Positions 1-5,437 of a stretch of DNA of 5,452 nucleotides are shown piece after piece. A program made the position numbers and the translations under genes. Location of the stretch: NCBI GenBank assembly GCA_021850555.1, contig JAJZLX010000682.1, positions 1 to 5,452 on the forward strand, written 5' to 3'. How positions within the stretch are numbered: the stretch's first letter is position 1; each line of letters starts with the position of its first letter. The notes beneath the pieces are model-generated. The model was not told the origin of the DNA and searched no databases. It saw only the letters and a list, made by a program, of their open reading frames with translations. Origin of the DNA: Pseudomonadota bacterium (GTDB lineage: Bacteria; Pseudomonadota; Gammaproteobacteria; Steroidobacterales; Steroidobacteraceae).

Positions 1-207
1 CTTTTGCGAGCGGTAGCCGGGCCAGTCGCGCTCGATCACGCGGGCGCCGAGCGCGGCGGCGAGTTCGCGGGTGCGGTCGGTCGAATGCGAGTCCACGACG
101 ATGACCTCGTCGCAGAAGCTCACGGACCGCACGCAGTCCTCGATCCGATCCGCCTCATTGTAAGTAATGATGCATGCCGAAAGCCCCGGCGGGGTCGTCA
201 TCTGCAT
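1..207 (-). CDS. Family 2 glycosyltransferase, N-terminal part only
   Basis: This is the first 69 codons of a glycosyltransferase gene that continues beyond the left edge. The translation begins MQMTTPPGLSACIITYNEAD and continues with RIEDCVRSVSFCDEVIVVDS, then HSTDRTRELAAALGARV. The pattern ACIITYNEAD, then DEVIVVDSHSTDRT, is the nucleotide-sugar binding start of the GT-A fold of family GT2. The VVDS aspartate is where these enzymes normally bind the sugar nucleotide. Close relatives add a sugar to the lipopolysaccharide core or another surface glycan at the cytoplasmic face of the inner membrane; the acceptor cannot be told from this fragment. Two in-frame ATGs are possible, at 207 and 201. 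Neither has a clear Shine-Dalgarno sequence. The one at 201 forms an ATGA overlap with the stop of an upstream open frame. The domain call is firm; the exact start and substrate are not. Confidence 0.88.
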   Translation of the reverse strand, partial: MQMTTPPGLSACIITYNEADRIEDCVRSVSFCDEVIVVDSHSTDRTRELAAALGARVIERDWPGYRSQK

Positions 208-510
208 CGCACGGTCACTCGGTTGAGGTGGAATGTGTCCGCCGGCTTGCGCGATTGCGATGAGCGGGCGGCAGGGCGGTCGTCGCGGCCGATCTGCTCG
301 CGGCGCTGATCGAGCGTGCGAGGCACGCTGGTCGAGGCACCGCGGCGCTCGAAGTGCGAATACGGTGCGGACCAGGCGAAGCAGCTGCCAATCGCGCGCT
401 CCAGAGCGCGCAGCATCGGGTTGAGCGGCTCGCCAGACCGCTCGGCCCCGCAGGCGGTCACGGGGGCCTCCCCGAGCGCAGTGAACCCGCGCGACGGCGC
501 CACCGGCTCG
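198..510 (-). pseudogene. Possible 3' remnant of an unidentified gene upstream of the glycosyltransferase
   Basis: The minus-strand frame ending with TGA at 198-200 is open up to about 923, but only its last ~100 codons (below about 510) look coding. There roughly nine in ten third codon positions are G or C. Part of the translation is RALERAIGSCFAWSAPYSHF; I do not recognise it. The stop overlaps the ATG at 201 of the glycosyltransferase as ATGA, the usual sign of translational coupling in an operon, which supports a real upstream gene having ended here. Against this, the plus-strand frame over 316-948 shares the same wobble positions, and the translation has no known motif. Above 510 the compositional signal fades and no convincing start exists, so if this was a gene it is truncated. 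Confidence 0.22.
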
Positions 511-1441
511 CTGTGGTCCGGTCGGCCAAGTATGCCGTGCTGCCTCGCACGCGCCCGGTTCCCTACGGGGCGCGTCGCGCCAGACAGCAGTCCCCGCTGG
601 CCGGTGTGGGGCGCAGGCGCCCGCAGCCGGCAGGCTCGCTCTATGGGGGAGTCATCGATCACACTGGAAGTATATCTAGCGTGGCGATCGGGCTCAAGGC
701 CGGGACGAATCAAACATCCCCGCCGGGCGCCCTGTCGCGCTGCGCGCGCAACCTCGCGGGTCACTGGCGCCCGCGGACGCCACGCGAGGATGCATGCCGG
801 CGAGGTCGCTCGGATCCGAGTGAGTTCGGTCGCGGTCGCGGAGGACGACGCGGAGATCCAGGCGGCCGCCTTGCGGAGCGTGAGGCGGGGATATCCCGCC
901 GCGGCAGGAGGTTCGCGCCGCAATTGCGCAACAGTCGATGAGCTGTAAGGTTCCCGAGATCCATTGCCGCCAAGTCAACTATGGAGGAAGGTCTTGACGC
1001 CGGTATCACGTTGTATGATGTCGCGCGAGCCCGACCGGCGCAGGAGCGCCGTTTCTTCCGTTCCTCCTTGCGCTCTTCCAACAGATGATCTTCGCTGCGA
1101 ATTCGCAACCCGGGTGAATCGAGCGGTACCTCCGGGCGAGTGATGCGGCGATGCTGCACGCGCCCACTTGGTCTCGCAAGCCCGGGGCGATGTAGGTCCC
1201 GCGGATGTGCTGCTCGATCGAGGTGGGGAAGAGTGTGTCGGCCGGCAGGCTCTCCGGCGCCCCCTGGCGGTGGTGGGCGAGTTGCGCCTGCGAGGTCCGC
1301 AAGGTGTTGTACGGAATGTCCGCGGCGTAGACCCGCTGGCCGACGGCAACGGGGGAACGTTTGAAGGATCTCAAGTGGAGCGCAGTGGTGAATTGGGGAG
1401 TGGGAAACGAAGGATCGGATGCAGCTCGAGCAACAGGTTCG
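208..1441. other. Gene-poor stretch between glycosyltransferase and R-M module
   Basis: About 1.2 kb with no gene I can recognise. Several open frames exist on both strands but their translations are rich in Arg, Ala, Ser and Pro, as expected for chance frames in GC-rich DNA, and none shows a family motif. Two minus-strand parts stand out by composition, about 198-510 and 1180-1374. In both, third codon positions are strongly G/C while second positions are not. These could be remnants of genes that the R-M module interrupted or replaced. No tRNA, insertion-sequence gene or terminal inverted repeat was seen. Confidence 0.5.
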
Positions 1442-1515
1442 TCAGGCTCCGGCTCGCCGGCGTTCCGCCGCAGAGTAACCTTTGCCCGTTCCCGGGTGAG
1501 CCGCATGATTGCCAA
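1006..1515 (-). pseudogene. Possible gene remnant downstream of the methyltransferase
   Basis: This open frame (169 codons) follows the methyltransferase on the same strand. Its middle, about 1180-1345, looks like real protein: GQRVYAADIPYNTLRTSQAQ, then LAHHRQGAPESLPADTLFPT and SIEQHIRGTYIAP. Third codon positions are almost all G or C, while second positions are A/T-rich. I do not recognise the family. The only ATG of the frame lies inside the methyltransferase gene with a 74-bp overlap, an unlikely arrangement. A TTG near 1374 is an alternative start. The last ~50 codons lose the coding pattern. A broken gene left beside the inserted R-M module fits best; a small intact gene of unknown function cannot be excluded. 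Confidence 0.25.
1036..1059 (+). terminator. Weak hairpin with pyrimidine tail
   Basis: CGGCGC at 1036-1041 and GCGCCG at 1046-1051 form a 6-bp all-G/C stem with an AGGA loop, followed by TTTCTTCC. This could act as a weak intrinsic terminator for plus-strand transcription. No plus-strand gene ends nearby, so its role is doubtful. Confidence 0.2.
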
Positions 1516-2683
1516 GATGCCTTAGGTACTCCCTGGGTACCTCGGCAATCGGCTCCGGATCGGGCAGCCTCCGCTTTCGCGAGACCGCGAGCGTGTACGG
1601 CCGCTCCGGCATCCGATGGCCGAGAAGCTGTCGCCGGATCTCGACTCCCAGAATTTCAGCGAGCAAAGACGGAACGGCGTTCCCGAGCTGCTTCTGTGCG
1701 TCACCTCGACTCCCGACGATCTCATAATCGTCGGGGAAAGTCTGGATGCGGCACAGCTCCCGAACGGACAACTTGCGGCTCTTCCAGTGAAATGGACCGA
1801 TTGCTGTGCCCGGTTGAGCTTGGACCGTCCACGCGGGTCTGCTTTTCGCAAGCTTGAGGAGGAAGCCCCAGTACCTTCTGCGCCACCCGAAAAGACGCAT
1901 GCCCCCGCCTCGATCGGTATGCCACAGGTAGTTCTGCCCTTCAGGAATACTTGGCAAAAGGGCGCCCCATTGGCCGCCGACCGCCAATCGGGGATCGTCG
2001 TCCTCTTCCAAGTCCCCGATTGCATCCCAGCTTCGCAGCCATGGCTGACGCTGAGCGGCAAATAGATCCTCCTTGAGTTCGGGATCCGCGTGCGTTGGCT
2101 CCGGGTGTCGAAATACCCGCCCGTCCCGCGCTCCCACGATGATCACCCGCTCGCGCGTCTGGGGTACTCCGTAATCTGCTGCGTTCATTCGGCCCACCGA
2201 GAAGGAATAATCGGTTCCCGTCTCAGCGTTGATCGCCTGTATGGCTCGCCTGAGCAGCTGCAGACCCTCATCCTTGCCTGAATAAGCAAGCCCGTGTACG
2301 TTCTCGAGCAGGAATGCGCGAGGCCGAAGGTCTCGGAGCACTCGGAGATACGCGGTCAAGGTATCCGCGCGCGGGTCGCCCAGCCGCTTGGTATCCCCGG
2401 ATCGCCAATAGGCCGACTTGGAGAACGGCTGACATGGGGGCCCTCCCACCAATAGGTCCGGCTCTTCCGGCGCGAGGCCCGATAGCTCGCACAATCGGTC
2501 GGAGGACGCTTGATCGGAGTGGATGTCGCCCTCGACAAGGGGCCACCGACGGTTCGCCCGAAGCGTCTCGCACGCCCGATGGTCGAACTCGACGGCGGCA
2601 CCAAGCCGAAAACCGGCCGCTTCGAGTCCAAGATCGAGGCCCCCGGCTCCGGTGAACAGACTAATTACGGTCGGCACTGGCAT
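1442..2683 (-). CDS. Type II DNA (cytosine-5-)-methyltransferase
   Basis: The 413-residue protein transfers a methyl group from S-adenosylmethionine to carbon 5 of cytosine in the recognition sequence, protecting host DNA from the nuclease encoded divergently. All main C5-methyltransferase motifs appear in order: motif I FTGAGGLDLGLEAAGF (residues 10-25, cofactor binding), motif IV GGPPCQPFS (80-88, catalytic Cys84), motif VI ENV (127-129), motif VIII QTRERV (175-180), motif IX RELCRIQTFPDDY (308-320) and motif X QLGNAVPS (332-339). The ~115 residues between VIII and IX are the target recognition domain and include IPEGQNYLWHTDRGGG and FGWRRRYWGFLLKLA. The order I to X is not permuted. The C-terminal tail includes HPGTGKG. 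Length is normal for a single-domain enzyme, so it looks intact. The ATG at 2683 lies just before motif I and has no evident Shine-Dalgarno sequence (upstream bases GTAGTGTCGCTCA). Target sequence unknown. Confidence 0.97.
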   Translation of the reverse strand: MPVPTVISLFTGAGGLDLGLEAAGFRLGAAVEFDHRACETLRANRRWPLVEGDIHSDQASSDRLCELSGLAPEEPDLLVGGPPCQPFSKSAYWRSGDTKRLGDPRADTLTAYLRVLRDLRPRAFLLENVHGLAYSGKDEGLQLLRRAIQAINAETGTDYSFSVGRMNAADYGVPQTRERVIIVGARDGRVFRHPEPTHADPELKEDLFAAQRQPWLRSWDAIGDLEEDDDPRLAVGGQWGALLPSIPEGQNYLWHTDRGGGMRLFGWRRRYWGFLLKLAKSRPAWTVQAQPGTAIGPFHWKSRKLSVRELCRIQTFPDDYEIVGSRGDAQKQLGNAVPSLLAEILGVEIRRQLLGHRMPERPYTLAVSRKRRLPDPEPIAEVPREYLRHLGNHAAHPGTGKGYSAAERRRAGA

Positions 2684-2710
2684 TGAGCGACACTACAACA
2701 CGACGGAGTT

Positions 2711-2726
2711 GGCTGAAACGTCAGCC
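2711..2726. promoter_or_regulatory. Inverted repeat GGCTGA-AACG-TCAGCC
   Basis: A perfect 6-bp inverted repeat with a 4-base centre lies about 10 bp from the larger palindrome and in the presumed 5' leader of the methyltransferase. It could be a second operator of different sequence, or a short hairpin in the methyltransferase mRNA. The half-sites do not match those of the 17-bp palindrome, so it is probably not a second copy of the same operator. Confidence 0.3.
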
Positions 2727-2736
2727 TGCTAGAATC

Positions 2737-2753
2737 TTGTACTCAGAATACAA
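2737..2753. promoter_or_regulatory. 17-bp near-perfect palindrome, candidate controller operator
   Basis: TTGTACTCAGAATACAA is an inverted repeat in which seven of eight base pairs match around a central A at 2745 (only 2742/2748 fail). It lies directly in front of the small helix-turn-helix gene, covers the candidate -10 TATTCT of the methyltransferase and most of the candidate -10 TACAAT of the regulator. Size, symmetry and place fit a site for a dimeric Cro/C1-type protein. Binding by the adjacent regulator is inferred. Confidence 0.55.
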
Positions 2754-2774
2754 TATATACGAGAAAGCGCGCAA

Positions 2775-3026
2775 GTGATCTGGATTCGTCTCCGCGAGGC
2801 AATGGAGCGCTACGAGCGAAACACGGGCGAGCGCATCACCTACGATATTTTGTCCAAGAGAACCGGACTCTCCCGCGCGACCATTGAAGCCCTTGGATCT
2901 CGAACCGGCTACAATCCCCGGCTGTCCACCATAGAGAGCCTATGCCACGCGCTCGGGTGTACGCCAGCCGAGATTCTGGGCTATTCACCTAGAAATGGAC
3001 CCATCCAGGGCGAAGATCAGCCATGA
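2775..3026 (+). CDS. Cro/C1-type helix-turn-helix regulator, probable R-M controller protein
   Basis: This 83-residue protein is a small DNA-binding regulator, about the size of R-M controller (C) proteins. ITYDILSKRTGLSRATIEAL (residues 21-40) forms the helix-turn-helix, with SRATIEAL as the likely recognition helix, followed by the typical STIESLCHALGCTPAEILGY (51-70). The tail after residue 70 is short and polar. The chosen GTG at 2775 is preceded by a weak purine run (GAGAAAG, 2761-2767); an ATG at 2802 is a possible later start but would trim the first helix. The stop overlaps the ATG of the nuclease as ATGA, so the two are almost certainly one operon with coupled translation. By analogy with C proteins it probably binds the upstream palindrome, controls its own promoter and times nuclease synthesis. 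A role as repressor only, or at the methyltransferase promoter, is equally possible. Confidence 0.85.
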   Translation: MIWIRLREAMERYERNTGERITYDILSKRTGLSRATIEALGSRTGYNPRLSTIESLCHALGCTPAEILGYSPRNGPIQGEDQP

Positions 3027-4225
3027 TGCGCATCTGGCACCCTAAATTGCTTACTGGACTCGAGACTTTTGACGTTCGACCGAACGCTCGGAAGCCGCTC
3101 GTCGATTTCATGCTCTCGTCGCTCGAATCCGCGGGGTGCCGGAAGATTTTCTGCTCGGGGGACCGGACTGCGCCATTCGTCATTACGTTTGAGACCTCGA
3201 CTGGCGAGCGTATGGGCATCGTCGCGTATGCCTTTCTCGCGACGCGGACGCCGACAAAAAATCGACCGGACGATGAGCGAAGCTTCCAGGTCAAATATGG
3301 AAGCAAAGCCGGAAACGCCGCTCATCCTCTATGGATGGATCGCCTTGGGCTTTACACCACGCTATTGATCGGAATTGATCCACACGAGGGCTTCTTCGTC
3401 GCAGCGGATCCGGCGATCCACAATCCCACGAGGCTCTTCATTCGGCTCGAGTTCAAGGACCACCATGCGGAACAAATCCAATGCCGCGGCTGGTACGCAT
3501 GGGAGCGCGTCAAGCGAGGCGGTCACCCGGAACCGATCGAAGTGCTGGTCGGCGGCAGGAAGGACCGGTTTCTTGATCTGATTCGGTTCGAGCGCGCCGC
3601 CGCCAACCTTTCGCCGGGCGACCGTCAGCTGCTGGCCGAGAAGACGGAGATTATCTGCGGCTCGAGTCCGCACGGATCCGCACCCGATTCTGATGTTCCG
3701 CCAGAAGCGCTCCATCCTCTGGTTCAGGAATTCTTGCTCAGCCCAGCGCAAATTTTCGAGCTGATAGCCAACGCGCGACGGCTGAAGATGGCTGTCCGCG
3801 GGTGGGTCGCCGAGCAGCACCTATTTGATGCCCTGCAAGGCATCCCCGGTGTCGATCATTGCCAAAGACTCGATACCGACGGCAGTCCAGACATCAGCCT
3901 CAGCTACAAGGGAGGCCGTCTGCTGACCATTGAATGCAAGAACGTCCTCCGGGAGGTGGATAAGGAAAATCGCCCGCGCATTGATTTTCAGCGCACCCGG
4001 GCATCAAAGAAGGACCCATGTTCGCGCTACTATGCGCCATCGGATTTTGACATTGTCGCTGGATGTCTTCATGCCGTGACGGAGCGGTGGGAGTTTCGGT
4101 ACACGCTCGCATCGCAGCTCCCGCCGCACAAAATGTGCAAAGGGAAAATAGCCAGCAATGTTCGTATAGATTCTCGCTGGACGGACGATCCTACGGTTGT
4201 CTTTCGCCACGCGTACATGCGCTGA
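3023..4225 (+). CDS. Type II restriction endonuclease, PD-(D/E)xK fold
   Basis: This 400-residue protein is the probable partner nuclease, cutting DNA at sites the methyltransferase has not modified. The catalytic core is in the C-terminal part: GSPDISLSYKGGRLLTIECK (residues 287-306) gives the PD-(D/E)xK signature, with Asp290, Glu304 and Lys306 as metal-binding and catalytic residues. It is followed by FQRTRASKKDPCSRYY (322-337) and FDIVAGCLHAVTERWEFRY (342-360), which fit the later part of such nuclease domains. The first ~250 residues form a separate region, with GIVAYAFLATRTPTKNRP (65-82), SFQVKYGSK (87-95) and LLIGIDPHEGFFVAADP (114-130). I cannot name it; DNA recognition or effector binding is a guess. 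The length exceeds many simple type IIP enzymes. ATG at 3023 or 3026 may start it; the ATGA overlap with the regulator favours 3023. No signal peptide or membrane segment, as expected for a cytoplasmic enzyme. Specificity unknown. Confidence 0.85.
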   Translation: MMRIWHPKLLTGLETFDVRPNARKPLVDFMLSSLESAGCRKIFCSGDRTAPFVITFETSTGERMGIVAYAFLATRTPTKNRPDDERSFQVKYGSKAGNAAHPLWMDRLGLYTTLLIGIDPHEGFFVAADPAIHNPTRLFIRLEFKDHHAEQIQCRGWYAWERVKRGGHPEPIEVLVGGRKDRFLDLIRFERAAANLSPGDRQLLAEKTEIICGSSPHGSAPDSDVPPEALHPLVQEFLLSPAQIFELIANARRLKMAVRGWVAEQHLFDALQGIPGVDHCQRLDTDGSPDISLSYKGGRLLTIECKNVLREVDKENRPRIDFQRTRASKKDPCSRYYAPSDFDIVAGCLHAVTERWEFRYTLASQLPPHKMCKGKIASNVRIDSRWTDDPTVVFRHAYMR

Positions 4226-4400
4226 CCCCGAAGGACCGCACGTTGCTCGTTGAGTATTTCGGCCCTGAATGGCGATCGCGTGAACATGCCTGAACGAGAG
4301 CCAGAAGGGACGCTATCGATTTGACGGTCAATCCGCGCATTATTCCGCGGGGGGGCGCTCCATCGGAACACCGTGTCATAACCTGAAGAACCGGGAGCGA

Positions 4401-4727
4401 TCATCGGCAAGTCCCGATCCCGAGCGGCCGGCGATTGCGCTCCGTTGCCATTTCCGGTCTGCGCCACTGCGGACGAAAGCCAGCATTCGCGTCATACCGG
4501 CGCAATGAGCGGTCACGTTCGTCCGGAATCGCCGGTCCCGATAGGGCGGAAAGCGCACCCGGGGCAGACAGGTGCTTGCCGAACCAAGCGTGAATGGCGG
4601 CAACTGACTGGTCAACCTGCTGTGGCTGGTCATAGAACTCGATCTGCTCGCCCTCGATCCACGCCGGCTCTTTCGGCCCCGAAGAGCGCTCGAATACCTG
4701 TATCCGTACACCTGCGTGAACGCACAA
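4401..4727 (-). pseudogene. Protein-like fragment of an unidentified gene
   Basis: The minus-strand frame from about 4710 down to 4560 reads GVRIQVFERSSGPKEPAWIE, then GEQIEFYDQPQQVDQSVAAI and HAWFGKHLSAPG. The codons show the coding pattern: third positions rich in G/C, second positions rich in A/T. I do not recognise the family. The frame has only a TTG start at 4727 with no ribosome binding site, and after about codon 55 the translation becomes Arg-rich and unconvincing. A different minus-strand frame just upstream (4945 down to about 4740) also reads like protein, ending near FRGMIFWGQHHLR, and could join this one if a frameshift at about 4730 were undone. A decayed gene is the simplest explanation; a genuine small gene is less likely. 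Confidence 0.3.
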
Positions 4728-4741
4728 GATGCACGCAGGTG
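4709..4741. repeat. 10-bp perfect inverted repeat with 13-base centre
   Basis: CACCTGCGTG at 4709-4718 is the exact reverse complement of CACGCAGGTG at 4732-4741. A second, nested palindrome, TGCGTGAACGCA at 4713-4724, competes with it. No T-run follows on either side, so it is not a standard intrinsic terminator. It lies where two protein-like minus-strand frames meet. Confidence 0.55.
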
Positions 4742-4751
4742 ATGCTGACCC

Positions 4752-4787
4752 CAGAAGATCATTCCGCGGAAGATGATCGCTCCGCGG
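4752..4787. repeat. Imperfect 18-bp tandem duplication
   Basis: CAGAAGATCATTCCGCGG (4752-4769) is followed directly by AAGATGATCGCTCCGCGG (4770-4787); 14 of 18 positions agree. The junction creates the 10-bp palindrome TTCCGCGGAA at 4762-4771. The unit is a multiple of three, so it does not by itself disturb a reading frame. Confidence 0.4.
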
Positions 4788-5214
4788 GCTGGCCGCCTGT
4801 CTGATGGGGTCGGGGACAGGTGCTCGTCGCCGATGATCGGCATAGTGGCTGCAACGAGGGCGAGCGGAGTTTCCTCCCCGCTGGCCGCACGATCATGCGG
4901 CCCGAGTTGCCTCGCCCCGGCGTTAATCGGGGAGGTGCCGTCGTGCTATCTGGGACGCTGCGTATCAGCACGGCCGGACACGGCGTCGTCCACATGCATC
5001 CTGCGGGATACTTGTGCCACGTCCCGTCGGAGTCTCTCCACTGGGAGTGTCCGGAAAGCAGCGTGCCGGCCCAGAATCGGGTCCATGCACTGACGCGGGG
5101 CGGGTTACGCAATCCAGCGCGGGACTCTGGGAGAAACGCCCGGGCCGTGCTCGCACACCCGGCGAGGTTTGCGGCCGTCACGCCGGCGGCCAAGTAAATA
5201 TGAATCCTGGGCAT
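4759..5214 (-). CDS. Putative small lipoprotein of unknown function, possibly frameshifted
   Basis: This open frame (151 codons) starts with ATG at 5214, preceded at 8 bases by a full Shine-Dalgarno GGAGG (complement of 5223-5227), the best ribosome binding site in the window. The first 22 residues, MPRIHIYLAAGVTAANLAGC, then AS, resemble a lipoprotein signal: basic start, uncharged middle and an LAGC lipobox with Cys20 as the lipidated residue, which would place the product in the cell envelope. The next part has a Trp-rich stretch, WTRFWAGTLLSGHSQWRDSD and GTWHKYPAGCMW. The last third is Ser/Arg/Pro-rich and unlike real protein. In that part another minus-strand frame (open from 4945) reads better, for example EETPLALVAATMPIIGDEHL, suggesting a frameshift near 4950. 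No family recognised. The start is plausible; an intact gene is uncertain. Confidence 0.33.
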   Translation of the reverse strand: MPRIHIYLAAGVTAANLAGCASTARAFLPESRAGLRNPPRVSAWTRFWAGTLLSGHSQWRDSDGTWHKYPAGCMWTTPCPAVLIRSVPDSTTAPPRLTPGRGNSGRMIVRPAGRKLRSPSLQPLCRSSATSTCPRPHQTGGQPAERSSSAE

Positions 5215-5408
5215 TCTCAGTTCCTCCGCTAATCCGTGTCTTGATCCAGATGATCGGCGCGGAGTCGATCAGCAGCGGAACGAGCACGGAGGCGAGTGAC
5301 CCCGCCGGTATGAGCCATTGCGCAACGTCCGCGCACGCCAGCCACGGCGGCGTTGCGTGCGCAGTGAAGCAGGGCGTCCGGCGGCACATGTGAGAGTCGT
5401 CCTGTCCC

Positions 5409-5437
5409 TTGCGTTGGTTCGCAGACCTGGATATAAT
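5409..5437 (+). promoter_or_regulatory. Sigma-70-type promoter reading out of the right edge
   Basis: TTGCGT at 5409-5414 and a consensus TATAAT at 5432-5437 are separated by exactly 17 bp. Transcription would start around 5444 and run rightward, so the gene it serves lies outside the window. The perfect -10 and optimal spacing suggest a strong housekeeping promoter. Confidence 0.6.

Larger units (their letters stand above)
2684..2774. promoter_or_regulatory. Divergent control region between methyltransferase and regulator-nuclease operon
   Basis: This 91-bp A/T-rich gap separates divergently transcribed genes and must hold both promoters. Candidates for the regulator-nuclease direction are a -10 TACAAT at 2749-2754, which would place the transcript start only about 14 bases before the GTG, or TAGAAT at 2730-2735 with TTGGCT at 2709-2714 (spacer 15). 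For the methyltransferase the best pair is TTGCGC (complement of 2769-2774) and TATTCT (complement of 2745-2750) with an 18-bp spacer. Two inverted repeats lie within it. The compact overlap of opposite promoters suits regulation of both directions by one bound protein. Promoter positions are predictions. Confidence 0.6.
4226..4758. other. Region downstream of the nuclease without a certain gene
   Basis: No confident gene and no clear terminator after the nuclease stop. The first 70 bp continue a second plus-strand frame that reads LTPKDRTLLVEYFGPEWRSR and ends at 4293; it is too short to call and has no start of its own. Minus-strand protein-like sequence lies at about 4560-4727. The segment 4340-4550 shows nothing I can interpret. 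Confidence 0.45.

Noticed and set aside
316..948. Long plus-strand open frames over 316-948 and 354-941.
   Set aside because: Their translations are dominated by Arg, Ala, Ser, Gly and Pro, with no motif and no ribosome binding site. They fit chance frames in GC-rich DNA.
994..1019. TTGACG followed by TATGAT on the plus strand, resembling a promoter.
   Set aside because: The spacer is only 14 bp, too short for sigma-70, and no convincing gene lies downstream. It may be a promoter damaged by deletion but this cannot be supported.
1616..2065. Open frames on the plus strand and in other minus frames across 1509-2655.
   Set aside because: They lie entirely within the methyltransferase gene, which has all family motifs in its frame.
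3571..3590. GGTTCGA-like sequence suggesting a tRNA T-arm.
   Set aside because: It is inside the nuclease coding sequence and there is no cloverleaf around it.
4820..5197. Plus-strand frame with a readable stretch including GTLRISTAGHGVVHMHPAGY.
   Set aside because: It has no ribosome binding site and lies opposite the minus-strand frame that has a strong one and a lipobox. Composition alone does not decide, so it is mentioned only as the competing reading.
5229..5318. A 29-codon minus-strand ORF with ATG at 5318 ending just before the Shine-Dalgarno at 5223-5227.
   Set aside because: The spacing is tidy, but the product is Arg/Ala/Asp-rich with no recognisable feature and no ribosome site of its own.
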